Assembly (NCBI GenBank): GCA_944989445.1
Contig: CALYLW010000017.1
Coordinates: 10,001-74,000, forward strand
DNA: 64,000 nt
From: Ampullaceana balthica
Lineage: Eukaryota; Mollusca; Gastropoda; Lymnaeidae
Direction of reading: 5' to 3'
Below the pieces are notes generated by a model, which worked only from the letters and a program-made list of their open reading frames with translations, searched no databases and was not told where the DNA came from. This document shows positions 9,891 through 21,100 of the stretch, piece after piece (within the stretch, counting starts at the first letter, position 1; each line of letters begins with the position of its first letter). Position numbers and translations under genes: made by a program.

Positions 9891-11130
9891 GGCCAGCGTG
9901 ATGAATGATTGAGTTTGATGTTTGCCGAGGTATTGATGCCTCCGACTGACAGACCCGACTCAAATTGGAATTAAAATGGGTACCAACGGGCTGAGAAAAA
10001 AAAGGGCTTTTAACTCATTATGAGCCGGTGGGGCAGGAGGCGAGAGATAGAGAGAAAAAAATGGACGTGTGGGGGGCGGGGACGGTGAGGGGGTGAGTAG
10101 TCTTTATGTGGGCGATAAAGCGCCGGCCTGCGAGGATCACCCCCGCACAAGAAGCAATAAAACATCAGTGGGGGCCTGATTGATCCGATTGTCTAAAGCG
10201 ACAAAGGGCCCATCATAAATGGTCACAACTGCTTCATATTCATCAATCCCCCGCCCCTCTAGGAAGAATAGCCACACGGCGACAGCGCTACCCTAAACTA
10301 ATGTTTTGTCAAACTTTCGTTTCGGCATAAAAAAGCCAGCGCGACTTTTGAAAATGCCCCTGGTTATCATCGTCCGCCATTTTGTTTGCACAAGCGCCTT
10401 AACTCCGAGGGAAATCGTTTTCGTCCCTCACGAATTCATAGAAAACTGGCTGGCCGACGGGGCTGTAGCGGATGATAGCCAAGGGGCATTGGATGAAAAA
10501 TCTGTCCCGGACAGCGGAAAAACCTGCACAATGGGGGCAGCAGACAATTCCAGCGGGGGCCGGGAGTGAAAGCCGTGTGATGAAAAGGTCAAACCGAGAG
10601 ACACCCCGGACCCCGAGACGTTATAACCGACCTGGATCCCCCCCCCCTCGATCCCCCCATGCCTAATTACCACAACTCCCCCCCCCCTTCTTTTGCCTGA
10701 TTAATTAAAAGGACAGTCGTGTTGAAGACTGAGATATAATGTCGCAAACAAGGGGGCGACCAATGGCAGTTAGAGGGACGAGGGGTGACGTCCTTTGGGG
10801 TCATTCTTTTGTTTTGTATGTTGTTGTTGTTGTTTTTTATTTTGGCTTGGTAGCAGGAGCTAAGTCACTAGCTAACAAATCCATCTGTTATGTTAATAGC
10901 CACGCCCCCCCCCTTCCGTTATTGTAACCTCTCGCTCTTTGGCTGTCCATGGAACTGTCTTCGTAATTCTGTCTCGCTGTCTCTTTATTGAAAACAGACA
11001 GTCCTCATTGGCCCTAGCCTGCTGCTCACTTGATTGTACAGAACTGTCATCACCCATGCAAACGCGCAGCTAATACGTAACAGTAGTATATATTACACCA
11101 ATGCGAAAGATGCGTTATTCTATAGGTTTA
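9891..11130. other. Mixed GC-rich and homopolymer-rich stretch, no recognised gene
   Basis: Includes purine-rich runs (10030-10100), a CpG-bearing patch around 10370-10620 and C-runs at 10637-10690 and 10905-10915. Open frames of 60-90 codons (for example 10306-10569 plus) overlap antisense frames and resemble nothing I know. A promoter or exon cannot be excluded. Confidence 0.5.
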
Positions 11131-13567
11131 CATCAACTCTGTAAGACATTACATCAACTCTGTGAGACATTACATCAACTCTGTAAGACATTACATCAAC
11201 TCTGTGAGACATTACATCAACTCTGTAAGACATTACATCAACTCTGTGAGACATTACATCAACTCTGTGAGACATTACATCAACTCTGTGAGACATTACA
11301 TCAACTCTGTAAGACATTACATCAACTCTGTGAGACATTACATCAACTCTGTGAGACATTACATCAACTCTGTAAGACATTACATCAACTCTGTGAGACA
11401 TTACATCAACTCTGTGAGACATTACATCAACTCTGTAAGACATTACATCAACTCTGTGAGACATTACATCAACTCTGTGAGACATTACATCAACTCTGTA
11501 AGACATTACATCAACTCTGTGAGACATTACATCAACTCTGTAAGACATTACATCAACTCTGTGAGACATTACATCAACTCTGTGAGACATTACATCAACT
11601 CTGTAAGACATTACATCAACTCTGTGAGACATTACATCAACTCTGTGAGACATTACATCAACTCTGTGAGACATTACATCAACTCTGTGAGACATTACAT
11701 CAACTCTGTAAGACATTACATCAACTCTGTGAGACATTACATCAACTCTGTAAGACATTACATCAACTCTGTAAGACATTACATCAACTCTGTAAGACAT
11801 TACATCAACTCTGTAAGACATTACATCAACTCTGTAAGACATTACATCAACTCTGTAAGACATTACATCAACTCTGTAAGACATTACATCAACTCTGTAA
11901 GACATTACATCAACTCTGTAAGACATTACATCAACTCTGTAAGACATTACATCAACTCTGTAAGACATTACATCAACTCTGTAAGACATTACATCAACTC
12001 TGTAAGACATTACATCAACTCTGTAAGACATTACATCAACTCTGTAAGACATTACATCAACTCTGTGAGACATTACATCAACTCTGTGAGACATTACATC
12101 AACTCTGTAAGACATTACATCAACTCTGTGAGACATTACATCAACTCTGTAAGACATTACATCAACTCTGTGAGACATTACATCAACTCTGTGAGACATT
12201 ACATCAACTCTGTAAGACATTACATCAACTCTGTGAGACATACACATCAACTCTGTGAGACATAACATCAACTCTGTGAGACATTACATCAACTCTGTGA
12301 GACATTACATCAACTCTGTGAGACATTACATCAACTCTGTGAGACATTACATCAACTCTGTAAGACATTACATCAACTCTGTGAGACATTACATCAACTC
12401 TGTGAGACATAACATCAACTCTGTGAGACATTACATCAACTCTGTGAGACATTACATCAACTCTGTGAGACATTACATCAACTCTGTGAGACATTACATC
12501 AACTCTGTGAGACATTACATCAACTCTGTGAGACATTACATCAACTCTGTAAGACATTACATCAACTCTGTGAGACATTACATCAACTCTGTGAGACATA
12601 ACATCAACTCTGTGAGACATTACATCAACTCTGTGAGACATTACATCAACTCTGTGAGACATTACATCAACTCTGTGAGACATTACATCAACTCTGTGAG
12701 ACATTACATCAACTCTGTGAGACATTACATCAACTCTGTGAGACATTACATAAACTCTGTGAGACATTACATCAACTCTGTAAGACATTACATCAATTCT
12801 GTAAGACATTACATCAACTCTGTGAGACATTACATCAACTCTGTGAGACATTACATCAACTCTGTGAGACATTACATCAACTCTGTAAGACATTACATCA
12901 ATTCTGTAAGACATTACATCAACTCTGTGAGACATTACATCAACTCTGTAAGACATTACATCAATTCTGTAAGACATTACATCAACTCTGTGAGACATTA
13001 CATCAACTCTGTGAGACATTACATCAACTCTGTGAGACATTACATCAACTCTGTAAGACATTACATCAATTCTGTAAGACATTACATCAACTCTGTGAGA
13101 CATTACATCAACTCTGTAAGACATTACATCAACTCTGTGAGACATTACATCAACTCTGTAAGACATTACATCAACTCTGTGAGACATTACATAAACTCTG
13201 TGAGACATTACATCAACTCTGTGAGACATTACATAAACTCTGTGAGACATTACATCAACTCTGTAAGACATTACATCAATTCTGTAAGACATTACATCAA
13301 CTCTGTGAGACATTACATCACCTCTGTAAGACATTACATCAACTCTGTGAGACATTACATCAACTCTGTAAGACATTACATCAACTCTGTGAGACATTAC
13401 ATAAACTCTGTGAGACATTACATCAACTCTGTGAGACATTACATCAACTCTGTAAGACATTACATCAACTCTGTGAGACATTACATCAACTCTGTGAGAC
13501 ATTACATCAACTCTGTGAGACATTACATCAACTCTGTGAGACATTACATCAACCCTGTGAGACATTA
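11131..13567 (+). repeat. 21-bp satellite array, about 116 units
   Basis: The unit is CATCAACTCTGTRAGACAT plus TA. The main variation is R = A or G. From about 11,755 to 12,055 every unit is the A type, a homogenised block. After 12,240 the G type dominates, with scattered AATTCTGTAAG, CATAAACTC and CATAACATC variants. One extra base near 12,240 shifts the phase. Because 21 bp equals seven codons and no frame has a stop, it produces 370-450-codon open frames on both strands; these are not genes. Confidence 0.98.
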
Positions 13568-13846
13568 CATCTGACCCGGGAGGGGGGGGGTGATTTTTTA
13601 TGCATGTATTATAGATTTTTTAAAATATAAAGTTTTAATTTAATTATATTGAAAAAAGCTTTCAAAATATTATACTTAACTATGACACCAAAAAAGTAAT
13701 TAAAAATTATTTAGTATTTTAACCCACTTGATTAGTGGAGCGTTAAATCGATGAGAACCCTGACCTTGTTTCTCTGCAAAGAGTATTAGGAAAGACGCAC
13801 CAACCCGAGAGAAATACACCTCTGTAAATAAAATGTTTAAAAAAAA

Positions 13847-14317
13847 CAAACCCGCAAAAACAAAGTTTTTGACTATAAATCCCTTATATATGAGACATAA
13901 CTAACAGTATTGATTATTTTCAAACATTTACAGACTGACACCGAGTGATGTCCCTTGTCTTTAATAAATGGGGGTGGGTTGTGAGGGGGTGTCGGCACGA
14001 CGGTATGCGTCAACACGACGGTCGGCGTCAACTCAAACTCACGTGGAAGTGGAAGAAAAAAACAATAACAAACAGTGAATTTGAATTACATACCTCATAT
14101 AAGGATAAACTAAAAATGCATTAATTTAATTACAGTACGATCGATCGATCTGAAATTTTGATACGATGCATTGTTAGGTGAGTCGGGTCCGTGTGCCAAA
14201 TTTCAGCTCGATCGGATCACTGGAAGTGGGTCATTTTCGACTTTTCTTTTTCCGCCCGCCCAGCCCATGAGATGATGAGATGATGAGACGGCCGCGAAGT
14301 TAATATAAGGGATTTAA
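13847..14317 (-). mobile_element. Family A repeat, CACGTG subfamily, copy E1
   Basis: It runs from AAACCCGCAAAAACAAAG, through CTATAAATCCCTTATATAT, to TTAATATAAGGGATTTAA. The end words AAATCCCTTATAT and ATATAAGGGATTT are inverted copies. The core hairpin has arms GATCGATCTGAAATTTTG and CCAAATTTCAGCTCGATC around a 35-nt loop. A CACGTG lies in the middle. It encodes nothing. Confidence 0.75.
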
Positions 14318-14325
14318 AATAGAAC

Positions 14326-14752
14326 AAACCCGTAAAAACAAAGTTTTCTACTATAAATCCCTTATATTTGAGTCATAATTATAAGTATTGATTATTTTCC
14401 TACGCCACAAAAATTTACAGACTGACACCGAGTGATGTCCCCTGTCTTTTAACGGGGGATGGGACGTGAGGGGGTGTCGGCACGACGGTCGATGTCTAAG
14501 CGTCAACTCAAACTCACGTGGAAAAAAACAATAACAAACCGTGAATTTGAATTACATACCTCATATAAGGATAAACTAAAAATGCATTAATTTAATAACG
14601 GTACGTTCGATCGATCTGAAATTTTGATACGATGCATTGTTAAGTGAGTCAGGTCTGTGTGCCAAATTTCAGCTCGATCGGATCACGGGAAGTGTGTCAT
14701 TTTCGACTTTTGTTTTTCCGCCCGCCCGCCCATGAGATGACGACAGAACGAC

Positions 14753-14843
<91 letters not shown>

Positions 14844-14871
14844 CGGCCGTGAAGTTAATATAAGGGATTTG
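14326..14871 (-). mobile_element. Family A repeat, copy E2, expanded by (GA)n
   Basis: Arranged head to tail with E1 after an 8-bp spacer. It has the same end words, hairpin arms, 35-nt loop and central CACGTG. A (GA)n tract replaces the GATGAGATGATGAGA segment found near the end of E1 and E3. Confidence 0.75.
14759..14834 (+). repeat. (GA)n microsatellite inside copy E2
   Basis: About 38 GA dinucleotides with one C interruption, located just inside the right terminus of family A copy E2. Confidence 0.95.
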
Positions 14872-14875
14872 AAAA

Positions 14876-15127
14876 CAATAACAAACCGTGAATTTGAATT
14901 ACATACGTTATAAAAGGATAAAATTAAAAATGCATTAATTTAATTACGGTACGTTCGATCGATCTGAAATTTTAATACAATGCAATGTTAGGTAAGACGG
15001 GTCTGTGTGCCAAATTTCAGCTCGATCGGATCACGGGAAGTGGATCATTTTCGACTTTTGTTTTTCCGACCGCCCGCCCATGAGATGATGAGATGATGAG
15101 ACGGCCGCGAAGTTAATATAAGGGATT
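14876..15127 (-). mobile_element. Family A repeat, half copy E3
   Basis: Contains only the half from GTGAATTTGAATTACATAC to TTAATATAAGGGATTAAA, with the hairpin and its 35-nt loop. It directly follows E2, making an E1-E2-E3 head-to-tail chain. Confidence 0.7.
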
Positions 15128-15139
15128 AAAAAATAATAT

Positions 15140-15212
15140 TCCTTTGGCGGCCCGGTACCATTTAATCCATGTACCTGTACAGGCCCGCGGCCCGTCGGGT
15201 TGGGGACCACTG
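15140..15212. mobile_element. hAT-type MITE terminus fragment
   Basis: Read on the minus strand from 15212 the end is CAGTGGTCCCCAACCCGACG followed by GGCCGCGGGCC, a terminus common to animal hAT MITEs (recalled family knowledge). The other end is missing. Confidence 0.5.
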
Positions 15213-15262
15213 CTCTAAGACATTACAACATCAACTTTATGAGACATTACACTCTACACTGA
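15213..15262 (+). repeat. Detached relic of the 21-bp satellite
   Basis: CTAAGACATTACAACATCAA and then TTTATGAGACATTACA are diverged copies of the 21-bp unit whose main array ends at 13,567. They lie beyond the E1-E3 chain, so the satellite once extended to this side or was seeded again. Confidence 0.6.
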
Positions 15263-15347
15263 TTAAGGTAATGACTAAAAATGAAATAATGTATTTCTTG
15301 TGTCAAGACAATTACGCAATGTTCTATGAATTGATGAAAAAATTAAA

Positions 15348-16415
15348 CAACCTCGTAAAACAAAGTGTTTGACTATAAATCCCTTATATATGAGACAGAA
15401 CTCAAATTATTGATATGTTCAATATAATACGCAACACGCGACAAACATTTACAGACTGAAACCGACTGATCTCCCCTGGCTTTAAAACCGGGGGAAGGGG
15501 GGAGGGTGTGGACATCGATGGCTGCGTGAATTCAAGTGGCACGTGGAAGGCGAACAATAACGAACGGCGGCGTTGAGTTACATAGAGTTATATAGAGTTA
15601 TATAGAGTTATATAGAGTTATATAGAGTTATATAGAGTTATATAGAGTTATATAGAGTTATATAGAGTTATATAGAGTTATATAGAGTTATATAGAGTTA
15701 TATAGAGTTATATAGAGTTATATAGAGTTATATAGAGTTATATAGAGTTATATAGAGTTATATAGAGTTATATAGAGTTATATAGAGTTGTATAGAGTTG
15801 TATAGAGTTATATAGAGTTGTATAGAGTTATATAGAGTTGTATAGAGTTATATAGAGTTATATAGAGTTATATAGAGATATATAGAGTTATATAGAGTTA
15901 TATAGAGTTGTATAGAGTTATATAGAGTTGTATAGAGTTGTATAGAGTTATATAGAGTTATATAGAGTTATATAGAGATATATAGAGTTATATAGAGTTA
16001 TATAGAGTTATATAGAGTTATATAGAGTTATATAGAGTTATATAGAGTTATATAGAGTTATATAGAGTTATATAGAGTTATATAGAGTTATATAGAGTTA
16101 TATAGAGTTATATAGAGTTATATAGAGTTATATAGAGTTATATAGAGTTATATAGAGTTATATAGAGTTATATAGAGTTATATAGAGTTATATAGAGTTA
16201 TATAGAGTTATATAGAGATAAACTAAAAATGCATTAATTTAATTAAGGTGCATTCGATCGATCTGAAATTTTGATACGATGCATTGTTAGGTGACACGAG
16301 TCTATGTGCAAAATTTCAGCTCGATAGGATTATGGTAAGTGTGCTATTTTTTACTTTTGTTTTTCCGCCTGCCCGACGACGAACAACAAGATTTCGAAGT
16401 TAATTCAAGGGATTT
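15348..16415 (-). mobile_element. Family A repeat, copy E4, expanded by a 10-bp array
   Basis: Starts AACCTCGTAAAACAAAGTG, CTATAAATCCCTTATATAT and ends TTAATTCAAGGGATTT. It carries CACGTGG and also the word TTCAATATAATACGCA, otherwise typical of the iteron subfamily, so E4 links the two subfamilies. The hairpin with its 35-nt loop is at about 16,257-16,325. A 640-bp array sits between the centre and the hairpin. Confidence 0.75.
15581..16220 (+). repeat. 10-bp array (TATAGAGTTA)n, 64 units, inside copy E4
   Basis: Ten-bp periodicity is exact over 640 bp. Variants end in GTTG or GATA and are confined to about 15,780-15,980. In sister copies E1-E3 the same place reads GAATTACATAC followed by ATAAGGATAAACT, from which a seed such as tacataGAGTTA could have formed. 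Confidence 0.95.
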
Positions 16416-16423
16416 AATCACAC

Positions 16424-16844
16424 AACCCCGTAAAAACAAATTCTTTGACTATTAATCCCTTATATATGAGACATATTTAAAAGTATTGATTATGTTCAAA
16501 CGCTACAAAACATTTATAGACTGAAACCGACAGATCTCACCTTGCTGTAAAAAAACGGTTTGGTCACGGATGGCTGGACTTAACTCAAGCGTGACACGTG
16601 AATTAAACAAAGCAGGCCGCTACATATAGTTGTATTTAGATAAACTAAAATGAATTAATGTAATTACAGTGCATTAGATCAATCCGAAATTTTGATACGA
16701 TGCATTGTTAGGTGACACGAGTCTATGTGCAAAATTTCAGCTCGTAAGCATCACGGGAAGTGTGTCATTGTTTACTTTTGTTTTTCCGTCTGCCCGACGA
16801 CGAAGGACGGAAAAGATTTCGAAGTTAATACAAGGGATTTAAAA
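16424..16844 (-). mobile_element. Family A repeat, copy E5
   Basis: A more diverged copy, from AACCCCGTAAAAACAAA to TTAATACAAGGGATTTAA, head to tail with E4 after 8 bp. It keeps CACGTG and the loop ATACGATGCATTGTTAGGTG; one hairpin arm is degraded (CAGCTCGTAAGC). Confidence 0.7.
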
Positions 16845-16919
16845 ATTAATCAACTCAGTTAAATCCAATAAAAAATAGCCAGAGGAATAATATTTCCAAC
16901 AATATCATCGATGACCACC

Positions 16920-17550
16920 CATGGCGGATTAAGGGGTGGGGCTGAACGGCCCCCAAACTTAGTATATTTTATAATAAAGGCGGACAAATGTTTTTCGTGA
17001 ATCCATGAAAATATCATAAATTAAATAAATTAATAAAATCTTATCTATTAATCTGATCGCTACTCGGACCCGATAGTCTTAGTAATTTAAAAAAAACTGA
17101 TTTAATAAGCTCAATCAGAGAAAATATTAAAGAATATTGTTTATAATTTTTAAATTTACAATTTACGTCAAGCTCTCCTGGTCGTAAGGAAGTGTGTAGG
17201 CTTGTGGTGCAAGTGATGTTGGGATCTCGAGATCGATTCCCAGTAAGTATTTTTTTTTAAAATTATGATTATTTTTTGGGTTGTATAAATTGTCTTTTTA
17301 CACTCAATTTTAGGATACAGGCAAATAGTTATTTTTTCGTGTTCAGGATTTTTATGAATAATCTTTTTGGCTGGGAAGGCCGACCCCGTAGTACAGACAA
17401 AGCACGAGCAAGGAACTAATGGATTACTTAGTTACAAGTTACAGTCTTCTAATAGCTGCTAGCAATCATTTTATTTAAAGGGATGCTGACTGGATAGGGC
17501 CCCAGTTTGAATTGCAGCCAGGGGCCCCGTGCAGTCTTAATCAGCCCCTG
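16920..17550. mobile_element. Possible hAT-type element with GGCCCC-rich ends
   Basis: The left end reads CATGGCGGATTAAGGGGTGG with GGCCCCC inside. The right end, on the minus strand, reads CAGGGGCTGATTAAGACTGC with GGGGCCCC inside. These are matching inverted termini, but flanking octamers (tgaccacc / accatacc) do not match cleanly. It has no coding capacity. Confidence 0.4.
17172..17270 (+). other. tRNA-derived SINE-like segment (weak)
   Basis: The stretch GGCTTGTGGTGCAAGTGATG, followed about 10 bp later by GAGATCGATTCCCAG and then a T-run, resembles the A-box/B-box layout of tRNA-derived SINEs. The B box differs from consensus and no cloverleaf can be drawn, so it is not a tRNA gene. Confidence 0.25.
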
Positions 17551-20468
17551 ACCATACCAGCGCCCCGTCTCCCCTTCATCAAAGCTATTATTTTTACACC
17601 ACAACACACCCTGTTGAAAAAAATCTTCGAGTTTCTTAATTAAACCTAAATCAATTATCCCGAACTAGATATATTTATTTTAAAGCTATTCTAATATTTA
17701 AACCTTTCATCATAGGAAGTACGTCAAAACTCGTCATGTGTTGATTTTTGCGCTAATTTTAAATCATTTTCTCTTTGTCCCTGGGGCTAAATATGCGTCG
17801 GATTATGCGCAGCTAGTCGGAAGAAATTAACCGAGGCGTCATTTGTTTCACCTATACATAATGAAACTCATTTATACAAATAATTGAAAGTCTTCTTCTT
17901 GCACTGCATGTGATGTTTTCGTTACCGCTACATCAGTCGCCTCTAAAACAACGACGCATCGTTTTTAAGACTCAGTCCGCCGTCGGGGGGAAAATTAGCC
18001 TTCGCCGCGACACTAAGGAGTGAGATTAATCTTCTCATTCCAATCAAGTTTTTTTCCCTTCATCCCCCCCCCCGCCCTTTTTTAAAACAAATTTATTGGA
18101 GGCGCACTTTGTCGCCGTGTGGGGGCCGATCAAACTGCGATGGTGTCGCAGAGATGCATGCCCTTCGAGAGTGCCGCACTCTAAGCCCAAGATTCCGACC
18201 ATCGTGGGACTAGTCAGGCGAGTAATCCACCCCATCAGACGGCTTTGTAGGCCGTTCACGGCCAATTTCCCCCTGCAGTGCGGGGATTGTCAGGAATCAT
18301 GTAGGGGGCAAGACGGTGGGGCAGAAGGCTTTCGTGTTGAGAAGCTGTGATGTGCGTGGAACACAAGGACGTGCATCTTGCACGGGGATCTGACGAGGGT
18401 ATAAATCACTTTGACCTCTCAATTCGGTGACGTAAAGTCGCGAGTGGGGGGGATGAGCTTTAAAAACATGCTAACTGGAGAAGCGCCAGAACCAGTGTTT
18501 TAAAGAGGCATGCGTCGTGGACGGAAGAGAATTCCCGCCATAAATGTGCTATCTTACAAGTTAATTTGCTTAAATGAGCTATGCTTAAAACAGTCATTGG
18601 CATAAGTATGGACTCTATTTTTTAGTTGACTTTTTTTTGTTGTCTTCCTTACTTTTTTCTCGCTCATAGACCTGGTTTGAATTCGTCCTTTATGACTTTG
18701 AATAACTTGAAAGGCTATAAAAGAAAACAAAATGAGTATAAAAATTCTAAAACAACCCTTCAAACGACATCCGATTTTCGTTATTTTTCTTTTACTAACT
18801 CACCCGACAAAATGTCACAAAATTATCACAAAAATTACTATATGATGCCATTTATGGATCACCATTTCGTCTTTCATTACTTGAAATTATTTAACTACCC
18901 CCCCCCACCCCCTCTACACAATCTTAGATACATCCAAGTACAATTGGTTAAAGCTTTTGTTTATATTTCCATCATTGTTTGAATGTTGCCGGTACAAGCT
19001 ACGACAAGAGTTGTCAGCCCTTGTGGTAGCTACGTGGACAGACGATACAAGACTTACGGGGAAACGTGATCATAGACGGAATCATAGAAACACAGTGATG
19101 CTAACACACGACTAACGTGCCGCGCAGGTCAACGCGGAGTACGTCCAAATACCCAAAGTATTAAGTTTTGATAATAATTGAACAATTAGCACCGTCACTC
19201 TGCTAAAATTCTACCTCCAACTAATTTTTAACACCACTTATTTACCTTTTTAAAACACTCCTTATTAATTTTTAAAAACTCACCCATTCTTAAAAATCCA
19301 CCCCACTTCCCCCCACCCCTTAATATTTTAAAACACTCAATCTTAATCCCTTAACAACCTATCTCATACCATAATTAATACCCTACCTATTACCAGTTAA
19401 AAATACCATCTCTCGTGTTTAAGGCAAACCCCAACAGAGACAATTCTTCTGACATAATTTACACCTGAACTTCACAGATCTATGGTCCGATATTTATGCC
19501 CTCAAAATCACATATATATAGTCACATATTTATACCTCAACTTCACGGATATATGGTCACATATTTACACCAATATAGAAGCTTCTTATAAGCGATATCA
19601 AAAAATTATGGTGGTTTAAAAAAAAACAACAACATAAAACATCCAGACCTCCATCACAAACTAGAATTTGACTTTTTCAAAACCCACCATTCCTAATTAC
19701 CATTTAACGTTAAAATTATTTAGCCGCCCTCCCACGCAATTTTTTGACGCCCTTCTTCGTAACTCTTTAAACCTCCTTTTTCCCTTTCCTGAACAACCTA
19801 ACATGTTTACTCATCTTTAGAGACCCGAACAAACGCTTCATTAAACTTACAACCATCCGTCGCCATCGTACTGCAGCGGCACCATCTACCCGCGCCTCGT
19901 CCCCCGTCCCCCTATCATATTTCCCTTCTGACAGATACGTCCCTCCTGCACGCCCTCCCCGCACTCCGACCACGCAGTTGGTGGTCTGTGGTTTGGCGAG
20001 CTGATCCCGTCCACGGCTCTTGTCCTCTCCTCTCCAAAGAAAAGATCGGGCACAATTCGTTTGTAATGCGCCCCCCTCCTTTTACTACCAAAGCACCCCG
20101 CCCACACCCGCTCTACTTTCTCGTCCCTGACAGCAGGAATGAAAGCGGCCCGAGTATTGTCCGGACGCCAAGCCCCACAGATGTTCATCGGGCCGCGCAC
20201 ATCAGTAGGGCACAAAAGCTTGGAATTTTTTTTCCCTCTTGGACAATATGAGTCGCCGTTCAACGTTGCGTACGGCTGTAGCAGGGGCGTACCAAACGAC
20301 GACACGCAATCGTGGGCGAATCTATCGAACTCTTAATTAGAACTTACTTTAAGAGAAATTGTAGACCAACCAACATATCGGTTTTTTTTTCTTCAGTCCA
20401 ATGATTTTTTTTCTCTCCAATCGCACGACGGCCTCCTCGAGCAACCGAAGATCACAGAAATAAATGAA
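17551..20468. other. Intergenic stretch of 2.9 kb, no recognised gene
   Basis: Mostly AT-rich, with a CpG-richer patch at 18,090-18,350 and another at 19,850-20,330. Antisense-overlapping frames of 60-140 codons in these patches have no familiar domain. Pyrimidine-rich sequence fills 19,230-19,400. Confidence 0.5.
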
Positions 20469-21100
20469 GTAAGACATGAGTTGTAAGACATGAAATGTAA
20501 GACATGAAATGTAAGAAATGAAATGTAAGACATGAGTTGTAAGACATGAAATGTAAGACATGAAATGTAAGACATGAAATGTAAGACATGAAATGTAAGA
20601 TATGAAATGTAAGATATGAAATGTAAGACATGAAATGTAAGACATGAAATGTAAGACATGAAATGTAAGATATGAAATGTAAGACATTAGTTGTAAGATA
20701 TGAAATGTAAGAAATGAAATGTAAGACATGAAATGTAAGATATGAAATGTAAGATATGAAATGTAAGACATGAGTTGTAAAACATGAAATGTAAGATATG
20801 AAATGTAAGACATGAAATGTAAAACATGAAATGTAAGACATGAGTTGTAAGACATGAAATGTAAGACATGAGTTGTAAGACATGAAATGTAAGACATGAG
20901 TTGTAAAACATGAAATGTAAGACATGAGTTGTAAAACATGAAATGTAAGACATGAGTTGTAAGACATGAGTTGTAAGACATGAAATGTAAGACATGAGTT
21001 GTAAGACATGAAATGTAAGACATGAGTTGTAAAACATGAAATGTAAGACATGAGTTGTGAGACATGAGTTGTAAGACATGAGTTGTAAGACATGCGCTAT
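20469..21100 (+). repeat. 14-bp satellite array, about 45 units, two monomer types
   Basis: Monomers are AAGACATGAAATGT and AAGACATGAGTTGT, with rarer AAGATATG and AAAACATG forms. Types are mixed, with local alternation towards the right end. Start-to-start distance from 20,471 to 21,087 is exactly 44 x 14. The long frames on the minus strand are by-products. A lone AAGACATGTGCTATAA at about 21,231 echoes the last unit AAGACATGCGCTATAA. Confidence 0.97.

Noticed and set aside
11131..13567. CRISPR-like array
   Set aside because: The repeats are contiguous with no unique spacers, and the setting is a eukaryotic genome.
11101..13574. Long open frames (367-446 codons) on both strands
   Set aside because: They are created by the stop-free 21-bp unit (seven codons). 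The same protein heptamer repeats endlessly and antisense frames are equally open.
17172..17270. tRNA gene
   Set aside because: No cloverleaf can be drawn. Only weak A- and B-box-like words are present.
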